Below are positions 12,194 through 23,366 of a stretch of 64,000 nucleotides of DNA, one piece after another. The stretch's first letter is position 1; each line of letters begins with the position of its first letter. The stretch is from Helichrysum umbraculigerum (taxonomy: Eukaryota; Streptophyta; Magnoliopsida; Asterales; Asteraceae). The notes beneath the pieces were generated by a model. That model was not told the DNA's origin. It worked only from the letters and a program-made list of their open reading frames with translations, and searched no databases. A program made the translations under genes and the position numbers. The stretch covers positions 29,476,179-29,540,178 of the forward strand of contig CATIUR010000005.1 in the NCBI GenBank assembly GCA_949592205.1, written 5' to 3'.

Positions 12194-14138
12194 GTACCCT
12201 AATTTATGTGGTACATAGAAGAGTACGGTGGCGTAGTGGTGACCAACAGATAAGTGGTCTTAGATACGAGTTATTAACATGATAAATGAGTCGGTTGTGG
12301 TTGGCCAATCCGAAGCCAATCCGAATTAAGACGCAATGTGGCGTTATTGAATTTAAGTGGAGTAGCTATTTGAAAAAAGAAAAATAGATGAACATGATAT
12401 TTTAAACCTTTTTATAAACTACAAAAACTCTTAAGAAACTATCCAAACAAAATTGTGACCACATTCTGATTTTAAGTTAAAATCCTTACTTTTGATTAAA
12501 AAATACAAATACTTTTCATTTTCATGCATGTTGTCCCCTCAACCGTGACATCTCTCGTCGTTCTCATGTTGTGACGTAAATCTACATAATGGCGGATCCA
12601 GGATTTGAAGTAACCCGTAGCAATTGTATTCCAATTCTCGTAACCCCATAGCAAAAACAAAGAATATAACTAAGAATGCATTTTTTATAAGAAATTTACA
12701 CTATATATATTAGATGGACCCGTAGCAACTGCTATCATGCCTTCTACGTAGCTCCGCCCATATCGACACAGGTGCCCCCTCCCACCATTTGTTCCTGTTT
12801 TTCATAAAGTTTGTAGATTTGTAACTACGGAGTAATATTCTTTACAAAATAATCAGTCAACCCAATTCTTAGAGTGAATATCAAGTAATAATGGTAACGA
12901 TAACAAACGGTAGATATCATCATATGATAAGATACGATAGGGGGAGAATGAAATATAAAACGAGTTATTTATATGTACGTATTGAATTTTTAATCTAATC
13001 TAATCTGATGTGATAAAATATATGAAAGCAAAGATATAAAGAAAAGGGTTTGATAAATATGTTGTTAGGTGCAAGTAAGTTATGTTCATCAAATGCAAAA
13101 ACTAATTTTAACATTTACATCTTCAGTCCTCTAACTATACCAAATGTACCTTAACACTCAATTTGAAGTTACGTGAACTAACATTATCAATCACGATTAT
13201 ATCGTTAACCATTCAAAAAACGAGTATTTTAATTTATATGGGTTGAATATTATGACGATTTCGCTAGTGTAGAAAATTTCTAAACATGAATGAAATATTT
13301 TACTATTCTTATTATATTATTATGGAGTATTATTTTTAACAGAGAAAAATGAACGCTTCATAAATGAATGAAGAAGACAATAGACGTGTTTTGTGGTGAG
13401 AAGGTGCACACGTTATCCTTACGTACGATAAATGGGAGATCCCAACCTAAAGCTTCCTTTATTTCCACATGAATTCTTATTCCCCAAAATTATATAAATT
13501 TCACTGTTTATTAAAAAGAGATGTAAATATTAATATTTTTTTGCTATACAACAAATTAACTTTTCTAAAAAGAATGTTGTACAATAAATAAACTTATCGA
13601 ACAAAAAAAAATTCAATAATATGTCAAATAATATCAAGTCATTCGAGTGAATACTACTAGTAGTTGATACTGCTTGGGGGTGTAAATGTTAACATTTTCT
13701 TGGTTATAATATTCATTAATTTATCAGATATGGAAAATATATATGAATATGATGTATGATAAATAAAAGATACCAACTTATTTACCAAGAAGAAGATGAT
13801 TTTATTCGGTAAATCTCAACTAACCCACGCTAGAAAACATCAAACTTATCACGTGAAACCATCATTCATCACCTTATGTCACACGACTCACACTTATATT
13901 GTGGTCTAACCAATCTTCTTTATCATATTTATTTTAATTAATTAATTTATTTTTACCTTTTTATAGTCGTTTTTTTTTTTTTTTTAAACCATGATAGTAC
14001 ATTATAAAAAGTCAAGATAACACCACTATAACAAATCATGCTACACGCTTGACTCATAAAAACCGGATATATTTTTTTTGTCAATTCAAGTTGATTTAAA
14101 AAGTCATAAGCAATTATTATGTAATTAAGTGTTTATGT
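12194..14138. other. AT-rich intergenic region with a decayed MITE
   Basis: No supported gene. Around 12592-12770 the ends GGCGGATCCAGG and TAGCTCCGCC mark an old hAT-like MITE related to the copy at 16000. The rest is low-complexity AT-rich DNA. Confidence 0.45.
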
Positions 14139-14672
14139 TAGAAATTAGAGTAAATTGCACAGATCATCCACGCGTTTTGTCAAAAATGCATGGATCATCC
14201 ATCAAAAATTATAATAGCACTAGACATCCCTGTGTTTGATATTATTGATCACTTGGGGTCCTTTGAGACTTGAAATGATGGATATACCCTTACACTGTGT
14301 TCTCGAGTTTAAACATCGGTAGAAAAGAAGAGAAAGGAACATTGAAGAAAAAAAAGAATGGAAGGAGAAGGAAGATAGTTTAATGAATTGTGTTCTTAAG
14401 TTGAAAGGAAAAGAATGGAAACAAAGTGATCCCTCCTAATCATTTCAAAAATGGGAGGAAAGTGTTGGAAGAAAAATACACTTGAGACTTCTCCTCCTCT
14501 TCCTCCTCCTTCCTTTCCTTTCTTTGCATAATAAAACTTGAGAACACAATTTTAATTTCAATACTTTCGGTTCCTTTCTTTTCCACCCTCCAACTAACTC
14601 GAGAACAGAGTGTTAATCTATTCCTTTTCATTATAAAAATATACTCCGTATATGTTTTCTATTATATTATTA

Positions 14673-15400
14673 GAGAAGAGTTCAATTGAGACCATTTATT
14701 TTGTGTGAGAATGGGGGAACCAACCATAATATGTCATGTGTCACTTTTTTCTCTCTCATCCACGTTTTTAAAAATTAAATATCTCACAAACGACAAGTCG
14801 AAAAATCATGAAAATTGCACCATATTTTTCAGCGTTTTATCCTTTTCGATTTGCCGTTCATCAAGGCATACTTCCGACGAATTTTTTTTTTTTCATTTTT
14901 TTGGTGGGTTTTGCATATTAGTAACACATGTGTTAGTGATTGATTATACATTTGATCTAGGGTTTAGGGTTAGGGTTTAGAGTTAGGGTTTAGCAGGGTT
15001 TAGTTTTAGGGTTTAGCAGGGTTTAGGGTTAGGGTTTAGTATGATTTAGGGTTTAGAGTTTTATCCCGAAACCCCAAACTCCCAACCCTAAACCCTAACC
15101 CCTAAACCCCAAACCCTAAACCCTAAACGCAACACTGTAACACACGTGTTAGTAATGTGAAACCCACTAAAAATAATGAAAAAAACAAAACTCGTCGAAA
15201 GTATGCCTTAATGGACGGCAAATCGAAGAGGATCAAACGCTGAATCTAATGGTGCAATTTTCATAATTTTTTGATTTGTCGTTTGTGAGATATTTAACTT
15301 AAGGGGTAAATGGGTTTTGTATTCTCTTTGTACACATGGCACCATATCATTGGTTCCTCTATTCTCACACAAATTTTTAGTCTCATTTGAACCTTACCCT
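14673..15400. mobile_element. Foldback / MULE-like element nested in the MULE
   Basis: Near-complete inverted repeat. The left arm starts GAGAAGAGTTCAATTGAGAC; the right arm, read in reverse, starts AGGGTAAGGTTCAAATGAG. The arms extend for roughly 300 bases each and meet at telomere-like repeats. The flanks share ATATTATTA (14664-14672 and 15401-15409), a 9-bp duplication of Mutator type. No coding capacity. Confidence 0.8.
14959..15128. repeat. Head-to-head degenerate telomere-type repeats
   Basis: About 12 irregular units of AGGGTTT(A) on the plus strand (14959-15055) are followed by CCCTAAA units in reverse orientation (15080-15128). They form the loop side of the foldback element. They match the plant telomere unit TTTAGGG with variants. 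Confidence 0.9.
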
Positions 15401-15516
15401 ATATTATTATTTTCTTTTTAGTTCATCATTCCCCTCTTTATTCTAAACAATCACAGCTTGCTATATCATCTTCAAGCATAATTCTATATTTTGGTTCCCA
15501 AAATCAAAACCCACAC

Positions 15517-15879
15517 GTGATAAGTAAATCAACCTCATACAACAACCATTTTCGTTTTCGATTCAATATGCCTGAAGCTCGTAGTGTTCGTCGGAAACGT
15601 GTGGTGTCCAACGGTGGCTATGGTGGCTGCTCGAAACCTGCAACTCGAAGTTCGGAACTGATAACATGGGTGCGATGTGCGATGGCTCCGAACTCCCTTC
15701 AAACTCCTACCATTGTTTTTCGAAATGGTAGCCGCCGCTCAGGCGCTCACCACGGTAGCAAGAAGGTGGCGTGCGGCGGAGATGAGAATAGCAGTTTTTC
15801 GGTGAGTTTCTTTGGAAGAATAAATCGATCTCCGGTACACATAACACATTTCTCATGGGATTTTAACTTTATGGCATAG
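15517..15879 (+). other. GC-rich gene-like fragment inside the MULE
   Basis: A 120-codon open frame, markedly richer in G+C than its surroundings, ends near a good donor site (CGGTGAGTTT, about 15798). The dense Arg/Ser/Gly composition and the compositional jump suggest a host exon captured by the MULE (Pack-MULE). I do not recognise the product, and another frame (containing MVAAAQALTT) is open over part of it, so the coding frame is uncertain. Confidence 0.35.
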
Positions 15880-15999
15880 AGTTGTATATAACTGAAATGG
15901 AGATATGTTTGGGTTTTGAACTTGAAAGGAATTAAAAACCAATCTTGGATTCTACTTGTAGCACCAACATGGATTTGTATAGATGTAGATGATTATGAC

Positions 16000-16187
16000 C
16001 AGGGGCGGAGCTAGGAATTATTCTTGGATGGGGCAAAATCAAAATTATTTTGTGTTTCCTTGTAGTTTTGAAGGGACAAAATTTTAAAATTGTCATTATT
16101 ACCTTAAAAAAATTCTTTTTTTTATGTAATTTCAAAACTTATGTGGGGGCAACTGCCCCCGCTGCCCCCATTCTAGCTCCGCCCCTG
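16000..16187. mobile_element. hAT-type MITE, 188 bp
   Basis: Perfect 15-bp inverted ends CAGGGGCGGAGCTAG / CTAGCTCCGCCCCTG flanked by the exact 8-bp duplication ATTATGAC (15992-15999 and 16188-16195), as expected for hAT elements. No coding capacity. Confidence 0.93.
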
Positions 16188-16663
16188 ATTATGACGATTC
16201 AATGGCAGTGGCTTACCTGAAAATTGTAAGATCTTGATTTTTATCAAGAAAGGTGATTGGGGAGAAGAAGAGGGTGGGTTTTTTGGTTGAATAAAATATA
16301 TACCAAAAAATCAGAAATATAGAAACAACGTTAATAGAATATAAAAAGAAAATGAAACACAACAAATAAAAATTAAAATAGGAAAACCAAAAGAATAAGG
16401 GTGTATCCGTCATTTCAAGTCTCAAAGGATGACAAGTGATCAATAATATCAAACACAGAGATGTCTAGTGCTATTTAGCTTTTTGAGGGATGATCCGTGC
16501 ATTTTTGACAAAACACGAGGATAATCCGTGCAATTTGCTCTAGAAATTACAACATCCAATATTTGAAATTATGAAAGATTTCCTGAAATTTGAGAATAAT
16601 TATTCCACCATATCAACCATACCTACTTCGACATATAATTTGATTATGAGTTGTTTAACATTG

Positions 16664-16763
16664 GAATTAGTTATAATTTCATTTTATATTATTGATTAAT
16701 TAATATCATCCATCCGAATTAGTTATAATTTCATTTTATATTATTGATTAATTAATATCATCC
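16664..16763. repeat. Tandem duplication, 52-base unit
   Basis: Two adjacent copies of an AT-rich unit beginning GAATTAGTTATAATTTC, the second starting at 16716 and nearly identical to the first. Confidence 0.9.
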
Positions 16764-16947
16764 CGAAATTCAACACTTGTTTATCTTTAGTTGCCAATGT
16801 ATCTAAAAAGGTTTAAAATAATATACATGATGTTTGGAGAAACGATGTGAGAGCGCGTATGAACGATGATTATATATTATGTTTGTTTGAGGGGTGTGAA
16901 CTTTAAAATATAGGAATTAAAATCCTTAAAATGGGAATATTAAAACC

Positions 16948-17079
16948 GGGAGTTGATGGATACAACAACTAATATTATTCATGTACCAAAACTATGTTAA
17001 TGTATGATTGTACTATGAGCTTTAATTGTTGCACAGTTTGGTTTAAGAAACAACTTAGGTGTTGTATTTATCACTTTCC
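16948..17079. mobile_element. MULE-derived MITE, copy 1 (about 131 bp family)
   Basis: Inverted ends GGGAGTTGATGGATACAAC and GTTGTATTTATCAC. The flanks share TTAAAACC on both sides. Same family as 23039-23169 and 33876-34006. Confidence 0.8.
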
Positions 17080-17701
17080 TTAAAACCCATGAGGTGAGAT
17101 GGGTTTAAAGGTGATACGAATTCCTTCACCTTACTATCAATCCACAGTTATAGCGATTCCGTTAAGCTAACCAAGCACACCTTTAAATGTTTACAATTCT
17201 AGATTAACTGCATTTTGAATGGAATGACAAGCATGTGATCTTAGTCGTTGATTTCTGTGATTAACAAATCATATATGACAAATATGAGGCTTTATTTAAT
17301 CATAAAAATCAATAGATAACATCGTCCGTCTCTCATTCTCTTATAATCTCACCAAAATATATTATTTTTTAATAAAAGCTCAAGTCTTCCGTATTTCAAC
17401 CATCTTTTAATTTTTAAATAAAAAATAAATAAATCTCTCTATTCTAATTGATCGAGAACTATTAAAAATAAACACATCACGTGACCCTTAATCACTTATA
17501 AAGAAGATTAACGATTTTTTGGGTTAGAAAAAGCATGTGGCTGTTCGTAGGGCCGATGCCTTTGAGCCACATTATAAAAGCCAGCTAATCGAGTTAGATG
17601 AATGCTCCATCCAACGCACACGTGAAAGATTCTTCCACATAAATCATTATTTATTTAAAATAAAAATCATATACGAGCTCACGACGACGCCTGTAGATTT
17701 T

Positions 17702-20700
17702 ATGGATTTACAATTATCAACGGTGATTAATAACAACTATCATCTTCTTGTTTCCGCCTTTGCATTATTCTTAGGTTTCAGTTTGTTGTACATTCTGAGA
17801 TCCAATGTTAAGCCGCGTCGTAAATCGAAGAGGTTATCCAGTAATAACTCCGCCACCGACGGATTACCGGTGCCGGAGAGTGACGGAAGTACTGACGTCA
17901 TCATTGTAGGTGCCGGTGTTGCCGGTGCTGCTCTTGCTTGTACTCTCGCTAAGGTTCGCTTTAACTCGTCATATATCTTAACAGAAACATCTTTGCTTGT
18001 ACGATTCGTGAATTATTATAATTACGTGTATATATATAACTCGAATTGTAAATTATAAAATTGTAAATATAAGAATTTTGAACAAATCATGCGTATATGT
18101 AATAATTTTGCCTCAAATATATCATCAACAATATCATTCACCTTTATAAAAAAAGGTTCAACAAAACCACCTATTATGAAGCTGGAAATAATATTAACAG
18201 AAAAATAATGTGACACTGAAAAAATTAAAGGATAATTTCGTACTAATTATTGAATTTAATTTTAGGTTTATAATGTTTATATTTAGATGTGAAGTAATTA
18301 ACCTGATTTCATAAAAGTATAAGACCATTAGCGAGCTAATTTTACTTGGATACGTGATGAATAGTATTAGTTAGCATGCCATAATAAAGCAAGATCTTGC
18401 AATTGGCCAATTGTTAGCTTTTGATTAGAAAATGACAAAGTTGTTGAAAGTCAAGAATCAAATTCAATATTTTATGACATTCAAACCACTTAATCTTGAT
18501 AGTTACTTTTATATATAGTGATAGTTTGCTAAAATGATCATGTGGAAAAAAAAAAAAAAAACAATTTTTGTTTAGTTGACTTTAGTAACATTGGAAAAAA
18601 GGCCTCTTTTTGGCTACAGTAAATCAACTTTGCCGCTTTTGATTGTTGTTGCAGTTGAGTTTTATAGTCAACCTGTTAAGCTAAATTCACTTGTTGTGTA
18701 ACTTAAACAGGATGGACGTCGAGTACACGTCATTGAAAGGGACTTGACTGAGCCAGATCGAATTGTGGGTGAACTTTTACAACCAGGAGGCTATTTAAAA
18801 CTGATTGAGTTGGGTCTTGAGGGTAAGATTGCACTTTGTTTTCCCAAGACTTATGGACTCCTGAAATTTTTAATTTGAAAATGTGGACTAAAATTTTGGA
18901 CCGGATGCCGGTGACAATTTTTAAGTAACTGTCGTATTGTTGCAGATTGTGTGGATGGAATTGAGGCTCAACAAGTTTTTGGTTATGCGATTTATATGGA
19001 TGGTAGAAACACTAAACTCTCTTATCCTTTGGAAAAATATGAATCGGATATATCTGGAAGAAGCTTTCACAACGGCCGGTTTATTCAACGGATGAGGGGG
19101 AAAGCTGCATCTCTTCCCAAGTATATCCCTTTCTTGCTTATAACTAGTACCATTCATACATGTAGTAGCAGATTACAGAAGTTGATTGGAAAAAAAAAAA
19201 ACACAATTGACCTTATCTTCTTCAGTTTATATCACCAAAACTCTTAGTTTGTCTCAAGTCGACAAGTTGTATTTTGGGATGCACGCATATCAAGTTTACT
19301 AATGAAATTTGTTTTGTTAATTTTACTTGCCAGTGTAAAACTGGAACAAGGGACTGTGACTTCATTGCTTGAGATAAACGGGACAATTCAAGGGGTGAAC
19401 TACAAAACCAAGGATGGACAAGTGATGACTGCACAAGCACCTCTCACCATTGTGTGTGATGGGTGCTTTTCGAATCTACGCCGCTCCCTCTGCAAGCCTA
19501 AGGTATTTACACAAAGACGAATTAAAATTTGCTATTGAAAGGCTTCTTTTTTTTTTGCTTTTGTAAAAAGAAAAAGTTATACAAGTTGTTACATTACTTT
19601 TTTCCCCATTGTGTTGAAATAAATGTGAATTTGTTGTATAACAGGTAGACTCACCTTCTTGCTTTGTGGGTCTGGTGTTGGAGAATATTGATCTTCCATA
19701 CGCAAATCATGGACATGTTATCCTCGCAGACCCGTCTCCCATCTTGTTTTATCCAATCAGTAACACCGAGGTTCGTTGTTTGGTAGATGTTCCTGGACAG
19801 AAGGTACCATCCATTTCCAATGGTGAAATGGCCAACTATCTCAAAACTGTTGTAGCTCCACAGGTACTCACAGAGTCACAGCCCCTATATTCTTAAAAGA
19901 AAAAAAATAGATATATTCTTGATCTGACGACTCTATGTTGAAATACCAGATTCCACCCGAGTTATATAATTCATTTGTAGCTGCAGTTGATAAAGGAAAC
20001 ATAAGAACAATGCCAAATAAAAGCATGCCAGCTGATCCTCAACCCACTCCAGGTGCAATTCTATTGGGAGATGCGTTTAATATGAGACACCCCTTAACTG
20101 GTGGAGGAATGACAGTCGCTTTATCAGATATTGTCTTATTACGTGACCTGCTTAGACCACTAAAAAATCTTAATGATGCACCTACACTTTGCAATTATCT
20201 TGAATGTTTCTACACTCTTCGAAAGGCAAGTCTTATATGCATTTTACTTTATTTTGATTTACAGCTTTGATACAAACATTTGTCTAAAATGTGTGTATGT
20301 GTTACTTTTTGCAGCCGGTTTCATCTACAATAAACACATTGGCTGGTGCTCTCTACAAAGTATTTTGTGCATCACCTGATCCAGCTAGGAAAGAAATGCG
20401 AAATGCTTGTTTTGATTATCTGAGCCTTGGAGGCATGTGCTCAGAAGGACCAATTTCTTTACTCTCTGGACTTAACCCTCGCCCGTTGGTCCTGTTTTGT
20501 CATTTCTTTGCTGTGGCTATATACGGTGTTGGCCGTTTACTTATCCCATTCCCTTCACCTAAACGATTATGGCTTGGGGCTAGACTCATCTCGGTTAGCT
20601 TTTACTATAACAAACATTTGTCTTCACGAGATGTTCTAATTTATGACATTATATTTAAATTATTTTGTTTGCAGGGTGCATCTGGGATCATCTTTCCAAT

Positions 20701-20779
20701 TATCAAGTCTGAAGGGGTTAGGCAAATGTTCTTCCCTGCAACGGTTCCAGCATACTACAAAGCTCCTCGTGTTGCTTGA
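17702..20779 (+). CDS. SQE: Squalene epoxidase (squalene monooxygenase), copy 1
   Basis: Eight exons: 17702-17953, 18711-18822, 18946-19120, 19334-19502, 19645-19863, 19950-20225, 20315-20593 and 20675-20779, giving 528 residues, normal for plant SQE. It converts squalene to 2,3-oxidosqualene on the ER using FAD and O2, the step before cyclisation to sterols and triterpenes. It has a hydrophobic anchor at residues 15-33, the FAD-binding VIIVGAGVAGAALA near residues 66-79, LLQPGG in exon 2, the DG motif (CDGCFSNLRR) in exon 4 and the GD motif (GDAFNMRHPLTGGGM) in exon 6. The exon 6 donor is GC (AAG|GCAAGT), not GT, and the same is true of the neighbouring copy. All expected residues are present, so it should be active. 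Confidence 0.95.
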
Positions 20780-23029
20780 CCTTCATATATACCTGGTTAG
20801 ATCACTGTCGAACTTGGTATAAATGAAATTGTTTTCTGAAATGTAAATTTGTTGTCCTGTAAATTCTATCAATGTAATGGCACGTACAGTCCATTTTTTA
20901 GAGGAGATCTACATGTACCCATAATATTGATTTAATATGTTCAAATGACCTGTTTATAAAATATTTGAATCGTAGTTTTCCCATTTTTTGTTATTATATT
21001 TTCAAGAACATATATAGTTTCTTTTCCTTATTTTATTAGATTAGATGCTAATAAAAGATACCAATGAGGTGGAAATTCAATATATTTCTTTTTTGTACAA
21101 AATGATGGACCACAATTGGAGCTGGGGCTGGCTATTTTTCCACCACAGAAGCTTCTTTCACCTATAAATACCTATTAAAGTCTAAAAATCAAGGCTTCCA
21201 GACTCTTCTTTTATGATTCAGTTAATGTCTATGGCTTCTAAGTAGGGTGGGCTAGTTTTAGAGTGGGGTTGGGGGTGTTTCATGTTTGGGTTTGATTATT
21301 TAATCTGCTTATTGCTTATTTTTACACTAATATAAACAAAAACAAACACTCTGCTTATATGTTTATTTATTAAGGAATAAACATTTAAAAAATTAAGTAT
21401 GGAAACACTTTTTTTTTTTAAGAAAAAATGCTTACAAATAGTATTCTCAAACTCCCTCTTCCTGTCAAGAAAACTGGTATACATGCCTAATATTAGGATC
21501 TAATCATGTATCATTTCTCTGATTATAATATCCGTATTATACAATTATAATGATTGTTAGTCATTAATTTCTAGCTATAATATCCCATACCAAATCATCA
21601 ATGTAACAATAATAATAGCCATTTATTTTGTGGTTAAAGTTAAGTATGAATGTTGATGGTTCCTCGGTTCCTCCATGGCTGCTTTAAATTTGCAGTTGCA
21701 ACTAAACCTAACCTAACTCCCCTTTAATCATTAAATGATGTTTCTGCAAAAAAAAATAAAAAAAAAATATATATATATATATAATCATATTGAGTTACTA
21801 GTCAATAGTCATGAAGGGATCCATTAAGATTGGAGTTGAGGGAATGCAGGTGTGTCAGTATCAATGAACCACTTGAAGGGGCTGTTCTGTGTATTGCTTT
21901 GAAAATGGTTGTTTTGTATAAGCTATTCTTAACTGTTTATCTGAAAATGCGTGTTTCACTCATGTTAAATAACCGTTTCCGGTTAAATAATACAACATCG
22001 ACACGATAAATAGTTTTAACAAGTGATCTGAAGTACCTTCTACAAAACAACCTTGCAATGCTTGCGGTTTTACAATTGAAACAGATATAATCTTGAATAA
22101 CTTATACGTAGAAGAAAAAGAAAAAAAAAATGATGAAATCATCTTCATATTTGTTGTTGCAGCTGAATAAAAATGTTCACACTGAATCCATGGGATGGTA
22201 TCAAACACCAACTGTCATGGATTCGTTTATATACCTCACCATAACAAAACAAGAGATTGTGGGTTCAAGCCTTGTGGGAGGCATGTATATATTAGTGAAT
22301 TTATTTATTGTCTTCTGATGCATAAAGATTAGAAATGTAATTATTATCCGTATCAAGTTATGTTTAAATGATGATGATGTAATTTGTAGTATTGAGTACT
22401 GACCCATCTGAAGGTCCAAACAAAGGAGAGGAGGGAAACAATTGGTTTTGTCAATCAAATTCATAGAAGAGAAATGAAAAATAGTTCTACTCAAGACCAA
22501 TAAAGAAGTGTCAATGGTTTGTGCTTGGAAAATTAGGATAGATTATAAATTCTTGTGATGAAGACAACAAAATTTTTGGATTCTGTTTGTATCATTGTTA
22601 GCTCCAAAAGTTGTCTTAACAATATGTTGTAGCCTTCATTCATTCGAGCTTGATCCTTGAGGAGTAAAAAGTTGTGGTGATACTTGGATTCTATTATTTT
22701 AAATTCGGCAAACGGTGGGTTTTGGGTTCACTTGTGCTTGATGTCAATCTTTGGTGGTCGTATAGTAGTCGTGTGGTCGTTTTTTTCTTTTTCTCTCAAG
22801 TGACGGGTTTTGTCGTTTTAGATTTGGTATGTTCTTTCGAATTTTATCCACTGGTGTACATTTCATAGCTTTCTGTTAGGTTTTGCAAGTCTTGTTTGCC
22901 GCTCCAAACAGAAGGTTTTGATTATGATATAAGTTAAGAAAGTTGTATGAGAATTCATATTTAGTAGGATAATTACACAATGATCTATCCATTGGAAATC
23001 ATAAGAGACATGATGAACATGATGGTATT
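20780..23029. other. Intergenic region between the tandem SQE genes
   Basis: No supported gene. AT-rich, with short (TA)n near 21766-21782. A tRNA-like stretch at 22230-22340 is listed separately. No remnant SQE exons were seen. Confidence 0.5.
22230..22340 (+). mobile_element. Possible SINE fragment
   Basis: A B-box-like GGGTTCAAGCCTTG is followed by ATGTATATATTAGTGAATT, similar in order to the body of the SINE at 9833-9981. The A box is weak and no target duplication was found. Confidence 0.35.
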
Positions 23030-23038
23030 GTTCTGATA

Positions 23039-23169
23039 GGGAGTTGATAAATACAACATAGAATTTGATTGACACAACACAAATGTGCATTAGGCAGTTG
23101 TACTGTATGCTTTAACAGTATAAAATTTTGGTGTAAGAATCAAATCCCATGCTGTATTTATCACTACTC
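23039..23169. mobile_element. MULE-derived MITE, copy 2 (131 bp)
   Basis: Inverted ends GGGAGTTGATAAATACAAC and GTATTTATCACTACTC with the exact 9-bp duplication GTTCTGATA (23030-23038 and 23170-23178). It sits about 200 bases upstream of the SQE copy 2 start, within its likely promoter. Confidence 0.9.
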
Positions 23170-23366
23170 GTTCTGATACAGGAAAAAGTTGTGTGACAAA
23201 ATAAAGACTTTGTACACGCATATATGTCAATGAAAAACTCATGACGTTTGTAATTAAGAGAAGTAACACGTAAGTATCATTTGAATTGATTAATATACTT
23301 GATACGAGCTCCAAAAGCGTCTCGAGTTCTTCTTTGCCTTTTCCTTTCCTGGAGCTCGGTTCAACG

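Larger units (their letters stand above)
14148..16540. mobile_element. Mutator-like element (MULE), non-autonomous
   Basis: The ends are long inverted repeats of about 150 bases; both begin GAG(T/C)AAATTGCAC and contain TTTTGTCAAAAATGCA. They are flanked by the 9-bp duplication TAGAAATTA (14139-14147 and 16541-16549), diagnostic of Mutator elements. No transposase is present. Inside are a second foldback element (14673-15400), a GC-rich gene-like stretch (15517-15879) and a hAT MITE (16000-16187). Confidence 0.88.
16550..17701. other. Intergenic region upstream of the first squalene epoxidase gene
   Basis: AT-rich. It contains a tandem duplication and a MITE listed separately. An open frame upstream of and in frame with the SQE start (from 17537) is taken as 5' UTR because the ATG at 17702 gives the usual SQE N-terminus. 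Confidence 0.5.

Noticed and set aside
17537..17701. N-terminal extension of SQE copy 1
   Set aside because: It opens without a break, but the ATG at 17702 gives the normal plant SQE N-terminus and length.
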